From JACJVV01 sp047602755 (GTDB lineage Archaea; Nanobdellota; Nanobdellia; Woesearchaeales; JACJVV01), in assembly GCA_047602755.1 (NCBI GenBank), contig JBLKOM010000010.1, positions 1 to 38,621 of the forward strand: a DNA stretch of 38,621 nt, in the 5' to 3' direction. A program made the translations under genes and the position numbers. Below are positions 9,843 to 19,164 of the stretch, one piece after another. Below the pieces are notes generated by a model. The model was not told the DNA's origin, ran no database searches, and saw nothing but the letters and a program-made list of their open reading frames with translations. Each line of letters begins with the position of its first letter. Position 1 is the stretch's first letter.

Positions 9843-11036
9843 CTAGAAGAAATAACTTAAAACTGGAATAATTATGCAACCCATACCCATCGTTCGTGTT
9901 GTTTTCTTGATTGCAGGCAAAAAACCTACAGCAGATGAGGTTATTAATATAATAATTCCTTTCCAACCTGAAAGTATGATTGTTAATGAAACAATAAACA
10001 TAACTATGCATATTATTAACTTGCTATAATTTACTTTAATTATTATATTACAAAAAATTTTACTTATATTAATTGCAAGAAAAACCGAAAAGCTGCCAAC
10101 GGTTATTACAACTAATAGCAATACAATTAATTGAATATTATTAATTCCATTTAACAATTCTTGTATAGCAATTATGCTTCCATTACGTGCTTTATCTAAT
10201 GAATAGAATGTTACTAATGATAAAACCATATTGAAAGTTGAAATACTACCAATCATTAGCATGAAACCTATATCGCCTAATTTTCTTGTAATTTGTGATG
10301 CTATAACTGCAGCCATTCCTGAACCTAAAGCAGGTGTAACAGCTGTCAGATATCCAGAGAAACAACCTGAAAATAATGCTTTAATAAATAAGATTATAGG
10401 GATTTTGTCTGATGTATTCGTTTGCATAGGTAAATTATTTTTATCATTTAAACTGTACAATAATGTTGATACCCCATACATACCAGATAACAATGGAAAT
10501 AACGGGTTTTCCATTTGTAAATTTAATGAAATTAGCCCTAGAATTCCACTAATTGTAAAAATAAAAATAGCCCATAATTTATGTCTATCTTTTAAAATCA
10601 TGAAAATAACTACACAAACAATAAAGTATTTTATATAAGGTGAAATAATTGGATAAACATAATTAATGATCCATAAAAAGGCAGGAAAAAACAAAATTGA
10701 GATTATTGAAGCAAAGAAACTACCAATAATAGTTAATTTAACTGCAAATAAGCCTTGCCCTTTAAGCAAAAATCGATGACCAGGTAAAACTCCTAATGCT
10801 GTTGAAGAATCTGGAGCTCCTAAAAAAATAGAAGGGATTGTATCTAAAAATGTATGAACTATAGACATTGAGAGAATAAAAACAACTAAGGCAAATGGCG
10901 AAGTAAAACCTAGAAGAAAAGATAAGCTTGCAATAATTATTGCTGAAATTAAATTTATATGAATACCAGGGATTAAGCCTGTAAAAGTGCCTGCAATAGT
11001 ACCAAGCAAAATAGCCATTAAAATCTCAATAAACAT
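9843..11036 (-). CDS. TctA-family integral membrane permease, archaeal type
   Basis: The 397-aa protein is almost wholly hydrophobic with about ten helices. The N-terminal GTFTGLIPGIHIN and the GAPDSSTALGVLPGHR segment (about 74-90) match the glycine/proline signature of the TctA tripartite tricarboxylate transporter permease family; archaeal members often stand alone without TctB and TctC, as here. A second family-like motif, AVTPALGSGMAAV, occurs near 235. The substrate is unknown. It lies about 80 bp upstream of the GT-C pair on the same strand and may be transcribed with it. The first 30 bp of this gene recur at 12856-12885. Confidence 0.8.
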   Translation of the reverse strand: MFIEILMAILLGTIAGTFTGLIPGIHINLISAIIIASLSFLLGFTSPFALVVFILSMSIVHTFLDTIPSIFLGAPDSSTALGVLPGHRFLLKGQGLFAVKLTIIGSFFASIISILFFPAFLWIINYVYPIISPYIKYFIVCVVIFMILKDRHKLWAIFIFTISGILGLISLNLQMENPLFPLLSGMYGVSTLLYSLNDKNNLPMQTNTSDKIPIILFIKALFSGCFSGYLTAVTPALGSGMAAVIASQITRKLGDIGFMLMIGSISTFNMVLSLVTFYSLDKARNGSIIAIQELLNGINNIQLIVLLLVVITVGSFSVFLAINISKIFCNIIIKVNYSKLIICIVMFIVSLTIILSGWKGIIILITSSAVGFLPAIKKTTRTMGMGCIIIPVLSYFF

Positions 11037-11480
11037 GTACTTTTAGCAGAGACCCTTATTAATATATTTATCGAGGATAAAACCGAAAATCTTGCAGATT
11101 TTTTGAAATATCTTTGGTTTTCTTATTTCTTGTTTAATTAACATCAAAATGCTTAGTTTTTGATGATTTTTAGCGGTGTCCAAACCTGACTAAACTTTTA
11201 TGGTTATTGGATACCATTTTAGTAAAAAATAGCCTTGAAGTATTTAATACTTTCTTCTTACGATGTATTCTCTGATTTTTTTATGATTGATTTTATTATA
11301 TAAAATTAGATTAAGAATTATTATTAGTAATTTAAAAAAATATTTTGATAATTTTATTTTGAGAACTGACATTATTTTATGATTATATCATTCCATATAA
11401 TCTATAACTTTTATAAGAATTTAGTTTAGAAATTATTAATAAATTATTTTAAATCATTTATATGCAAATGTCTAGTGGTA
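11037..11480. other. Intergenic stretch with two hairpins
   Basis: No credible ORF. AAAATCT-tgc-AGATTTT (11086-11102) is a perfect 7-bp hairpin followed by a T-run. An imperfect hairpin at 11189-11223 pairs ACTAAA with TTTAGT and ATGGT with ACCAT around a bulge. Both lie upstream of the permease start and may belong to its leader, or to a small RNA. Promoters of the permease (minus) and of the small membrane gene (plus) must also lie here. Confidence 0.35.
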
Positions 11481-11789
11481 ATGAAAAAAAGAATTAATCA
11501 ATTTTATCAAGAATATCTAAGGCTTCTTCATACTTTTCAAAATTTTATTTTTTTAGATTCATCAAATCTTAATAGTGCAATGAAATTTATTAAAGAACAA
11601 GAATTTGATAATGCAAGACTAAAAATAAATAATGCAAAATTTTGGAGTAATAATTCTTTAACTATATCAATAATAACCTATATATTAGTAGGAATTTGTT
11701 TATTTCTTATTTACAGAAAATATCAGGATAAACCTAAAAATATAAAAAAAATAAGACCGCATCATATATCATATAAAAAACATAAATAA
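11481..11789 (+). CDS. Small single-helix membrane protein
   Basis: The 102-aa ORF starts at the ATG at 11481; a GTG two codons earlier is also open. Residues 1-58 are polar and helical, 62-80 form one hydrophobic transmembrane helix, and the C-terminal 20 residues are strongly basic (KKIRPHH, KKHK), likely cytosolic. No known family is recognised. No Shine-Dalgarno site is obvious. The layout of a soluble helix, one membrane anchor and a basic tail, with lysine-rich codon use like its neighbours, supports a real gene, but only moderately. Confidence 0.45.
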   Translation: MKKRINQFYQEYLRLLHTFQNFIFLDSSNLNSAMKFIKEQEFDNARLKINNAKFWSNNSLTISIITYILVGICLFLIYRKYQDKPKNIKKIRPHHISYKKHK

Positions 11790-12187
11790 AAACAATTGAA
11801 TTCTTCCCACTATTCTTTTTCTGATTACGCAATTTGTTCGCTTTTATTGAACTGAACTAACCATTGCAATACACATATTAGCTCACTTCGTTTGATACTT
11901 ATTAGTAAAATGGTATTTTCTTTAATTTAGTTGAGGAGTTTCTAGTATTAATTGACATCTATAGTTGAAATTTTGTTGTTTGAAAATTTATATTTCTAAA
12001 TAGAAAAAATATAATTACACAGTGAAAGAGACTTTTCACATACTTTTTAAACAAACTTTTATAAATTGTATACAATTTATTATATCTGCTGAAATTAGTA
12101 ATTTATTTTTTCACTTAATTTAGTTAGTATAAAATTAAGATATGAAAAAAGATTTATAATAAAGATAAATATTTGGTATAATACAAT
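11790..12187. other. Intergenic stretch, nothing recognised
   Basis: About 400 bp between two small plus-strand membrane-protein genes. No ORF of substance, RNA gene or strong inverted repeat is seen. The AT-rich end (TTTGGTATAATAC, about 12172-12184) is close to the next ATG and could be part of its promoter. Confidence 0.4.
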
Positions 12188-12523
12188 ATGATTAAATGTA
12201 AGAAATGTAAAAAGGATAATCCTAATAAGGCTCATTTTTGTCAACAATGTGGCATAAGTTTAGAAGATAAAAAATTGGATTTATCAACAAAACATGCAAT
12301 TTCTAATGAAGATTCCACTACAGAAAAAAGCTGGGCATTGAGTTATCAAATTAATTTAGGAATAATACTAATATGTGGAGCTATCATTTTTTTTAGTGCA
12401 TCATTACTTATTTTCTCATCTATGTTTCCATTGGCCGTTCTCTTTTTTATTTTAGCTATAGTATGTTTACGATATGGAGTTAAATTCATTGTTTTATATC
12501 ATAATCGAATGATGAGTATGTAG
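12188..12523 (+). CDS. Zinc-ribbon membrane protein
   Basis: The 111-aa protein starts with a zinc-ribbon of two CxxC pairs (C4-x2-C7 and C18-x2-C21, in KCKKCKK and HFCQQCG), a form common at the N terminus of small archaeal membrane proteins. A polar linker (25-50) leads to two transmembrane helices (about 53-75 and 79-97). The ribbon should face the cytosol. It probably has a scaffolding or regulatory role; no enzymatic motif is seen. It stands alone, with AT-rich promoter-like sequence just before the ATG and no Shine-Dalgarno, so it may be leaderless. Confidence 0.7.
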   Translation: MIKCKKCKKDNPNKAHFCQQCGISLEDKKLDLSTKHAISNEDSTTEKSWALSYQINLGIILICGAIIFFSASLLIFSSMFPLAVLFFILAIVCLRYGVKFIVLYHNRMMSM

Positions 12524-12990
12524 TTTTATATTTAATCCAATTTATATTTTAGTTATTCGTTTGCAATCTTAAAGAAAACATTGCTACTAATATATAACCT
12601 GCAAGTTCGGGAAGAATTTCTTTAATGTCCATTTTTATCTCATTAACTTTGTCAAAGATGATTCTTTATGCCCCTTGTCTAGTATCCTATAGTTCCGATT
12701 CTATCATAGCTTATTTGCATACCTCATCATAAAACATCGTAAAGATGTTACCTTTTAATTGGCGTGTTAAACACTTGGGTGACACATCTAAAGAACCAGA
12801 TATTCTTCGAGATAATCAATCAATCTTTGCCTGTGCCACGGCGGTTACACAGACTAAAATAGCTATTAAAATCTCAATAAACATGAAATAATTCTATCAT
12901 CTTATTTAAAAAAGTTTAACTTGTATAAACCAAAAGATTTGCAAGATAACCAATAATATGATTGAAGAATAATAATAATTTTCAAAGTAA
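12524..12990. other. Atypical intergenic block with hairpins and a 27-codon ORF
   Basis: About 12640-12850 is less AT-rich and more complex than other spacers. It contains two perfect hairpins: AACATC-gtaaa-GATGTT (12733-12749) and GTGT-taa-ACAC (12764-12774). On the minus strand 12549-12632 encodes a 27-aa peptide beginning MDIKEILPELAGYILVAMF, hydrophobic in the middle, without a clear ribosome site. A 30-bp copy of the TctA gene start ends the block at 12885. It may be an RNA gene, a decayed insert, or both. Confidence 0.35.
12856..12885 (-). repeat. 30-bp copy of the start of the TctA-family gene
   Basis: These 30 bases match 11008-11037, the start codon region of the permease, with one mismatch and in the same orientation. 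The copy reads MFIEILIAIL before diverging abruptly and meeting a stop about 12 codons later. It is too short to be functional as a gene; it looks like a recombination scar or the remains of a partial duplication. Confidence 0.65.
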
Positions 12991-13815
12991 TTAGACAAAA
13001 AATGACAAACTTATACAAATTACGACAATTATTGTAGCAATAATATATTTTGGCTTTACAGTTTCTTTTAATAGTACTCGTGCACCAAATAACGTAATTA
13101 ATGGAGCAAGATTCATTAATAAGCTTGTCAATACTAATCCTATACTTTGATAGGCCCAGAATGTTGTTACCTGAGCTAATATTGATAGAAAAGAAATAAT
13201 TGCAATTCTCATATGGCTAATTGTAATATCCTCTTTTTTAAATTTAAATATAACAATAAAAAATGGAAGTAATAACAGCGTTCTTAAGAAGTATAATGTG
13301 AATGGCGACATGATATCTAATAAAATACGACTTGATAAATTATATATTCCAATAAAAAAAGCAGAGATTAATAAAATAATTTCATATTTCCTTGATGGTG
13401 TTGTTATTTTTGTAAAGCTGGCAATTATTACTGCAAAACAAGCAATAAGGGCTAAAATTACTTTGTAAGTGTTTTGAGAAGCATAAAAATAACTTAATAA
13501 AATGGTAAAAACCCAACTAGTTAAAATTATTGGTTGTGAATGTTCAATGGGGATTCTACGAACACTTTTGAAATAAAAAACATTATAGATTGCTGCAGAA
13601 ATTAATAATATTATAAAGACTGAAATATAATAAGTAGTAATAATCTTTTTATCAATACTAAAAATAAAAAAAGCACCTGGTAACATAATTAAAGTTGCAA
13701 AAATAAAATGTAATAAAACATATTTTTCTGTTTTTGATTTGCCACTTCTTAACAAAAGTTTAGTAATTAATAACTCAGAACTTGCTGTAATTGTTGCTAA
13801 TATGCCTGAAATCAT
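12991..13815 (-). CDS. EamA/DMT-superfamily transporter
   Basis: The 274-aa protein has about ten transmembrane helices arranged as two repeats of five (about 1-130 and 143-274). The half-repeat ends, with HSQPIILTSWVF near 93 and LTSLLMNLAPLITLFGARVLLKE near 230-252, match the EamA signature (small residue, proline, then the LxE motif). The length is near the family norm of 280-300. The substrate cannot be predicted; relatives export amino acids or metabolites. It is 47 bp downstream of the tRNA-dihydrouridine synthase gene on the same strand, so it may share its transcript. Confidence 0.85.
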   Translation of the reverse strand: MISGILATITASSELLITKLLLRSGKSKTEKYVLLHFIFATLIMLPGAFFIFSIDKKIITTYYISVFIILLISAAIYNVFYFKSVRRIPIEHSQPIILTSWVFTILLSYFYASQNTYKVILALIACFAVIIASFTKITTPSRKYEIILLISAFFIGIYNLSSRILLDIMSPFTLYFLRTLLLLPFFIVIFKFKKEDITISHMRIAIISFLSILAQVTTFWAYQSIGLVLTSLLMNLAPLITLFGARVLLKETVKPKYIIATIIVVICISLSFFV

Positions 13816-13862
13816 TTTATTTTTATTGTTAAATTAAATATAAATATTTTAGTGAAAATTGA

Positions 13863-14879
13863 TTAAATAGTTTTAATAACAGAAACTATATCTCTTTCAT
13901 TTTTGCATTTCAATATTTTATTCTTCATTTGAACATTACCTTTAACTTCAACGATTGTCCACAATGCATGATCTTGTATCTCTGTAAAAGAATATCTTTG
14001 CTCACGTTCCTTATACAATCTTAACCACTCTATAAAGTCTTTTTTTGCTTGTTTTGGATTTTTATCATAAACAAATTCAGGTTTTGGAGGTTGAATTTTT
14101 GGATTACGATACCAATCTAGTAATTTTGTGAAAACTGAAGGATTATTTTTTGCACCTCTTCCAATCATAATATAATCACATTTAGAATGAGCGAATCCCA
14201 TGTATGCAGTATATATATTAGTTACATCACCACTTAAAATAACAGGTATTTTAACTGATTCTTTTACTTTCCTCGCATATAACCAATCTGATTTCTTACT
14301 ATAACGCTGTTCACGTGTCCTTGGATGTATTGTTATGGCATCAACACCTAATTTTTCTAAGTTTTTTGCAATATCGATAGCGTTTTTAGAGCTTTCATCC
14401 CATCCAGAACGCATTTTTATGGTAAAAGGAATCTTAATAATACTACGCAACTTTTTAGTTATATTATACAATTCCTCAGGCGATTTCATTAAATAACACC
14501 CACCTTTCTTACCAATCATGTAATCCAGAGGGCATCCTATATTCATGTCTATTAATGAAACTTTTGGGATATGCTTCTGAATTGCCTGCACGATAAAGCT
14601 TAAAGATTTAAGATTGCCTCCACCTATTTGGACAGCTAATGGCATTTCATCATCTTGCAAATTAACATATTTTTTGATGGCTTCGATCTCTGATTTTTTT
14701 TTTGCAAAATCATAAAATACATCAGCATCAATCATATCTGTATAAACTAATCCTGCTCCACGTCTTCTACATAAAACACGAAAAGATGCGCAATTGACTG
14801 CTTCCATTGGTGCCAAAAAAAAGGGATTTTCTGGAACAAAAGTACCTATTTTTTTAAAATTATCTTTTTCAATGCTCAT
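13863..14879 (-). CDS. tRNA-dihydrouridine synthase (Dus)
   Basis: This 338-aa FMN-dependent TIM-barrel enzyme reduces uridine in tRNA D-loops. Family motifs are in order: APMEAV (23-28), catalytic Cys116 in NIGCP, TIKMRSGWD, TIHPRTREQRY, ILSGDV and MIGRGAKNNP near the FMN phosphate site. The C-terminal 70 residues form the helical tRNA-binding domain. I chose the ATG at 14879 (MSIEKDNF): an upstream in-frame extension of 32 codons runs into the promoter region of the divergent lipoprotein gene and is hydrophobic, unlike the family. Its archaeal subfamily cannot be fixed from motifs alone. Confidence 0.92.
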   Translation of the reverse strand: MSIEKDNFKKIGTFVPENPFFLAPMEAVNCASFRVLCRRRGAGLVYTDMIDADVFYDFAKKKSEIEAIKKYVNLQDDEMPLAVQIGGGNLKSLSFIVQAIQKHIPKVSLIDMNIGCPLDYMIGKKGGCYLMKSPEELYNITKKLRSIIKIPFTIKMRSGWDESSKNAIDIAKNLEKLGVDAITIHPRTREQRYSKKSDWLYARKVKESVKIPVILSGDVTNIYTAYMGFAHSKCDYIMIGRGAKNNPSVFTKLLDWYRNPKIQPPKPEFVYDKNPKQAKKDFIEWLRLYKEREQRYSFTEIQDHALWTIVEVKGNVQMKNKILKCKNERDIVSVIKTI

Positions 14880-14981
14880 GAAGCAATTAGTAATTACATT
14901 AATTAATAAATTAATTGTTTTAAAATATTGAAAAGATATGATTTTCATAACACATATAAACCCTTCAAAAACCATAATAGT

Positions 14982-15632
14982 ATGAAAAAAACAATATATG
15001 CGACAATAATGGCAGTATTATTGGTATTCTTCTTAGCAGCATGTAGTGGACCATCTGAAGATATCCCACGTGCTGAAGTTGTTGAACAACCTGCTCCTCA
15101 AGCAGATCCAACACCAGCAGAAGAAGTTACTGAGCCTGCTCCATCTTCACCTGAATCTGAACCAAGCATTGATTCAGATTCCCAAATGGGCGAAGATAAT
15201 AGTGTTACTGTTATAACAGATCAAAGCACTGTTAACTTTATAGGATTTGGTCCTGGTAAACACTATGTTGGAACATTTGAAGAATGGGCAGCAGTTGTTT
15301 ATGTTGAAGATGAACAGATAATAGGTGTACGAGGTTCAATGGATGCTACTACTTTGACAACAAATGGTAGTGGAGGACTAGAAAATCACTTAAGATCTGC
15401 TGATTTCTTTGATGTAGCAAATCATCCAATAGTATTGTTTGAAGCAGATATCGAAGATGGAATTGCGACAGGGCCTTTAACTTTGAAAGGAGTAACCAGA
15501 CAATTAAGGTTCCCAGTAGAAGTTACAGAAAACTCTGTAAAAGCTGATTTCGTTATATCATTGCAAGATTTTGATATATCTTACCCTGGTGTAAATGATG
15601 AAGCGCAATTAAAATTCGATATGAATATCTAA
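14982..15632 (+). CDS. YceI-domain lipoprotein
   Basis: The 216-aa protein begins with a lipoprotein signal (KK, hydrophobic 7-17, lipobox LAAC with Cys21), so it should be lipid-anchored outside the cell. A proline/glutamate-rich linker (25-75) precedes a YceI-like beta-barrel (about 83-216). Typical features are NHLRSADFFDVANHP, the central LTLKGVTR and a final LKFDMNI strand. YceI proteins bind polyisoprenoid chains in a lipocalin-like barrel. I chose the ATG at 14982 because the longer ORF from 14928 adds 18 polar residues ahead of the signal peptide. It is divergent from the Dus gene and followed by a poly-T terminator. Confidence 0.88.
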   Translation: MKKTIYATIMAVLLVFFLAACSGPSEDIPRAEVVEQPAPQADPTPAEEVTEPAPSSPESEPSIDSDSQMGEDNSVTVITDQSTVNFIGFGPGKHYVGTFEEWAAVVYVEDEQIIGVRGSMDATTLTTNGSGGLENHLRSADFFDVANHPIVLFEADIEDGIATGPLTLKGVTRQLRFPVEVTENSVKADFVISLQDFDISYPGVNDEAQLKFDMNI

Positions 15633-15657
15633 TTTTATTTTCTTTTTTTATTTTTTC
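15633..15657 (+). terminator. Poly-T archaeal terminator
   Basis: Three T-runs (4, 7 and 6 Ts) follow within 25 nt of the lipoprotein stop, without a hairpin. Oligo-T tracts of this kind are the usual archaeal intrinsic terminator. Confidence 0.6.
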
Positions 15658-15792
15658 TATATATAAGTAATTATAATAACAATTCTTAGTATATTTATTA
15701 TATATTAAAATATATATTAAGTTATTAGATGATAATTAATATATTTTAGTTATTAGTTAAATTTATAAAATAATAGCTTGCAAATAAATTAT

Positions 15793-17469
15793 ATGGCAGA
15801 TTTAGAAAAACTTGTAAAAAATGCAAAAGTAGTTTATTATTCTATGGAATATGGGTTTAAACCCAGTGTAAGAGTATATAGTGGTGGTTTAGGAATTTTA
15901 TCAGGAGATACTATGAAATCAGCTGCTGACCTTGAAATACCTCTTATCGGGATTGGATTACTTTACCAAGATGGATATTTCCAGCAAGATATAAGTGATG
16001 GTATTCAGCAAGAATATTATGATAGTTTTGATCCAAAATGGCTTATGAGTGAAGTTAAATTAAAGCACCCATTACATGTAAAAATAGAAGGAAGAACTGT
16101 TAATCTTAAAGCATGGGCTTACGAAGTAAAAGGTAATACTGGACATACTATTCCAGTATTTTTTCTTGATACATTTCACAATGAACATGATGCTGATAGG
16201 AAGATTTGCAATACTTTGTATGGTGGTGATAGACGCCATAGATGTAAACAAGAAGTTGTTTTAGGAATTGGCGGGACAAAATTAGTTCATATGCTTGGAG
16301 CAACTCCGGATACATATCATCTTAATGAAGGACATGGAGCATTTGTTGGTGTTGAACTTATTAAAAGATTTGGTTTGGAAGAAGCAAAGAATAAGATAGT
16401 ATTTACTACGCATACTCCTGTTCCGGCAGGTCATGATTGGTTTTCATATAATGAAGCCTTTGGAATTATTCAAGAAGATATGCCCCATAATATCAAAGAT
16501 TTAGCTGGCCATGATAAACTGAATATGACTACATTAGCGCTTAACACATCAAGATATGCTAATGCTGTTGCAAAATTACATGGAGAAGTTGCAAAAGGAA
16601 TGCATGATGGCCATGAAATTGATTATATTACAAATGGAGTTCATTCATATACATGGACTGCACCAGCTATGAGAAATCTTTTTAACCGAATAAAACCTAA
16701 TTGGCAACCTGAGGATCTAGATGAAATTGCAAAAAAAGTTCAATCTGAAGATTTGCTCGCAGCGCATATGCTTGTAAAAGAACGACTTATAGAATATGCA
16801 AATCAATACAATGAAACAGGTGCAGAATTAACTCCTGAGAAGCCAGTTTTTGGTTTTGCACGAAGAATGGCTGAGTATAAGCGAGCAACCTTAATCTTTG
16901 ATGACATTGAGAGATTAATTGATATTTCTAATGGCAATTTACAATTAATTTTTGCAGGTAAAGCACATCCTCATGATCAACCTGCGAAAAGATTAATAGC
17001 TGAGATATTTAATCATGCAAAAGATTTACGAGGTAAAGTTGAGATTGCTTTTATTCCTGATTATGATATGCATATTGGTGAATTAATGACTGCAGGAAGT
17101 GATGTATGGTTGAATACACCTATGCCACCGCAAGAGGCTAGTGGAACTTCAGGAATGAAATCAGCACATAATGCAGTACCAACAGCATCATTCATAGATG
17201 GGTGGTGGTATGAAGCACAACCAAAAGGTGGTTGGTCTATTGGAGTTGAGCCACAAACACGTGACCTTGTTCAAACAGATAATAAGACAGATGCACAAAT
17301 GTTATATGATGTTGTTCAAAATGAGATATTACCTGCTATATCTAGTGTTGATCCATATGTTATAAAAATGCGTGAAGCATTGTCTAATGCAGCATTTTTT
17401 AATACACATAGGATGGTTCGAGATTATGCAAAAAAAGCATATCACTTAAAACTAAAAGCTAAACAGTGA
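15793..17469 (+). CDS. glgP: Alpha-glucan (glycogen) phosphorylase, archaeal type, GT35
   Basis: The enzyme releases glucose-1-phosphate from glycogen-type glucans using PLP. Diagnostic signatures are VYSGGLGILSGD near 25-36, HLNEGHGAF near 175-185, the arginine-bearing FGFARRMAEYKR, and EASGTSGMK with the PLP lysine at about K456. At 558 aa it belongs to the short archaeal/bacterial group, lacking the N-terminal regulatory extension of the roughly 800-aa enzymes. I start at the ATG at 15793; a TTG five codons earlier is open but has no support. It is monocistronic, with AT-rich promoter sequence upstream. It implies storage or scavenging of glucans as an energy source. Confidence 0.95.
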   Translation: MADLEKLVKNAKVVYYSMEYGFKPSVRVYSGGLGILSGDTMKSAADLEIPLIGIGLLYQDGYFQQDISDGIQQEYYDSFDPKWLMSEVKLKHPLHVKIEGRTVNLKAWAYEVKGNTGHTIPVFFLDTFHNEHDADRKICNTLYGGDRRHRCKQEVVLGIGGTKLVHMLGATPDTYHLNEGHGAFVGVELIKRFGLEEAKNKIVFTTHTPVPAGHDWFSYNEAFGIIQEDMPHNIKDLAGHDKLNMTTLALNTSRYANAVAKLHGEVAKGMHDGHEIDYITNGVHSYTWTAPAMRNLFNRIKPNWQPEDLDEIAKKVQSEDLLAAHMLVKERLIEYANQYNETGAELTPEKPVFGFARRMAEYKRATLIFDDIERLIDISNGNLQLIFAGKAHPHDQPAKRLIAEIFNHAKDLRGKVEIAFIPDYDMHIGELMTAGSDVWLNTPMPPQEASGTSGMKSAHNAVPTASFIDGWWYEAQPKGGWSIGVEPQTRDLVQTDNKTDAQMLYDVVQNEILPAISSVDPYVIKMREALSNAAFFNTHRMVRDYAKKAYHLKLKAKQ

Positions 17470-17646
17470 TATTAACTATTACTTTATTTTTTTAAAGGTC
17501 TATTATTTGACACCAGTTAGTTACAATAAAAAGATTATTTCTCGTCTTGAAAACAATAATCTTTAAAAATGATTTTTTTAAATATAGTCTTATAAAGATA
17601 TGTAATGATATATATCTAATTTTTTATAAATATACAGGTGATGTGA

Positions 17647-18405
17647 ATGGCTAAAAAAAACAAATTTTACAAGACTGCTTTTTGGATAGTTCTTGTACTG
17701 GTAGTAATCCTAACAGTCTCACTTGCAAAATTAATGTATGATTATGCAAGAGCTGAAAGCGATCTGAATGAATCTGAAATAGATGAAGAGTTGATAGTTA
17801 TTGATTTAGATGATTTATTAAGTTCTGAAAATCAAACAATTGAAATAGCAAATGAAACAATTCTGATTGTTGAAGAAGAAGAAGAAAAAGAGATAGAAGA
17901 ACCATTATATATTGTGACAATGAACGAGGGTGATTTACTATCATTCCCAAATTTAGAGGCTGAGGACCCTGATGGTGATGAAATAGTATTTTATTTTAGT
18001 GAACCTTTAAATGAGCTAGGTGAATGGCAAACCGAAGTAGGTGATGCAGGTACATATGAAGTTTTTATTACAGTCTCCGATGGTGAATTTAATGTAAGTG
18101 AGAAAGTAACTGTGATTGTTGAATCTGTAAATCAACCACCTGTTATTGTAGTGGATGAACTAATTACTGTAAGAGAAGGTGAAGTAGTAGAACTAGATCC
18201 AATTGTTACTGATCCAGATGGAGATAATGTAGAAATAACATATTCAGGTTGGATGAATTCATCAACAAAGGAAACAACATATGGTGATTCAGGAGAGTAT
18301 GAAGTAATTATTACTGCATCAGATGGAATTGATGAAACAGAAGCAACTGTAACAGTTATAGTTGAACATGTAAACAGACCTCCTGTCTTTGTCAATATAA
18401 TTTAA
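17647..18405 (+). CDS. Membrane-anchored surface protein with two Ig/cadherin-like repeats
   Basis: An N-terminal membrane helix (11-30) anchors an extracellular chain. An acidic linker (35-88, including a run of glutamates) is followed by two beta-sandwich repeats of about 80 residues (about 90-168 and 170-247). Each has the calcium-type DPDGD motif near its first third and ends in a similar strand (VTVIVESVNQPPV and VTVIVEHVNRPPV), as in PKD, cadherin-like and Ig-like domains. A strong GGTGAT ribosome site sits 7 nt before the ATG. It is probably an adhesion or cell-surface spacer protein. The second repeat ends at the C terminus, so the protein may be a short member of a longer repeat family. 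Confidence 0.8.
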   Translation: MAKKNKFYKTAFWIVLVLVVILTVSLAKLMYDYARAESDLNESEIDEELIVIDLDDLLSSENQTIEIANETILIVEEEEEKEIEEPLYIVTMNEGDLLSFPNLEAEDPDGDEIVFYFSEPLNELGEWQTEVGDAGTYEVFITVSDGEFNVSEKVTVIVESVNQPPVIVVDELITVREGEVVELDPIVTDPDGDNVEITYSGWMNSSTKETTYGDSGEYEVIITASDGIDETEATVTVIVEHVNRPPVFVNII

Positions 18406-18418
18406 TTAGATTAAATTT

Positions 18419-18441
18419 GATTTTTTATTTTTTTATTTTTA
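18419..18441 (+). terminator. Poly-T terminator
   Basis: T-runs TTTTTT, TTTTTTT and TTTTT follow each other just after the surface-protein stop, in the gap between convergent genes; consistent with an archaeal oligo-T terminator for the plus strand. Confidence 0.55.
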
Positions 18442-18477
18442 TTAATTCTTTAATTTATTCTTAGAAAACTAAACTTA

Positions 18478-19164
18478 CTATTTTTTAAAAAAATTATCTA
18501 CATCTTTTTTTGTAATCTTTTTTTGCTTAAGTTCGTGAGCTCTTCTAAATAAATCTTCAAGATTTTCTAAATAAATCCTAGGATTATTACTAGATAACAA
18601 GAAAATTCTTTTTGCAAGTACAGAACTAATTAATTCTTGATTAGGTAATCTGTTATTAATTATCTCAATTGCAAGATTTGCTTTAATATCATTAAGATTG
18701 TATAACTTAGTATCTGATCTAAATGCTTTATTGAATGGTACTTCTTTAAAATTGGTACCAGCAAACACAATTGATTTAACATGATCCATTATATAATACT
18801 CATAAAGAAAATCAAAATCTTTTGAATCTGCAAGATTAGCTTCGTCTATTAGAATAAGCATTTTTTTTGGTCGTAGCATTAATAATTTTTGTAAAAGATT
18901 TCTATTTTTTAAAATACTTTTATGCAATGACTTTTTTCTTGAATAGTTAAAATAGAGAATGTTGTGCCTTAATTCTTTATTTATGTATTTAAGAATTGAA
19001 CTTTTTCCTGTACCATAAGAACCTTCTAGAAATATTACATTTCCTATCTTAATCTGATAAATAATTCTTTGCATAATTTTTTCATATCCAATTAGAGAAT
19101 TATTATCAGTTGGTTTAATACTAAATGGATTTTTTTTAAGTCCAATTTCTTTATACCATGTCAT
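18478..19164 (-). CDS. Small AAA-type ATPase, intact catalytic motifs
   Basis: The 228-aa protein begins WYKEIGLKKNPF, an opening shared with its upstream neighbour and common in ORC/ExeA-like ATPases. It has an intact Walker A (GSYGTGKS, 48-55), Walker B (LILIDEA, D107-E108) and a sensor-1 Asn at about 137 (VFAGTN). The C-terminal 60 residues are helical and basic and could form a lid or small winged domain. It overlaps the stop of the paralogous upstream gene by four bases (ATGA), so the two products are made together and probably form one complex. The client is unknown; DNA or membrane-system loading are possibilities. Confidence 0.75.
   Translation of the reverse strand: MTWYKEIGLKKNPFSIKPTDNNSLIGYEKIMQRIIYQIKIGNVIFLEGSYGTGKSSILKYINKELRHNILYFNYSRKKSLHKSILKNRNLLQKLLMLRPKKMLILIDEANLADSKDFDFLYEYYIMDHVKSIVFAGTNFKEVPFNKAFRSDTKLYNLNDIKANLAIEIINNRLPNQELISSVLAKRIFLLSSNNPRIYLENLEDLFRRAHELKQKKITKKDVDNFFKK

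Noticed and set aside
11155..11195. C/D-box guide RNA (TGATGAT followed by CTGA)
   Set aside because: Only one C-like and one D-like box about 20 nt apart; no C'/D' pair and no terminal stem.
14880..14975. N-terminal extension of the dihydrouridine synthase
   Set aside because: It would cover the promoter region of the divergent lipoprotein gene and adds residues absent from the family.
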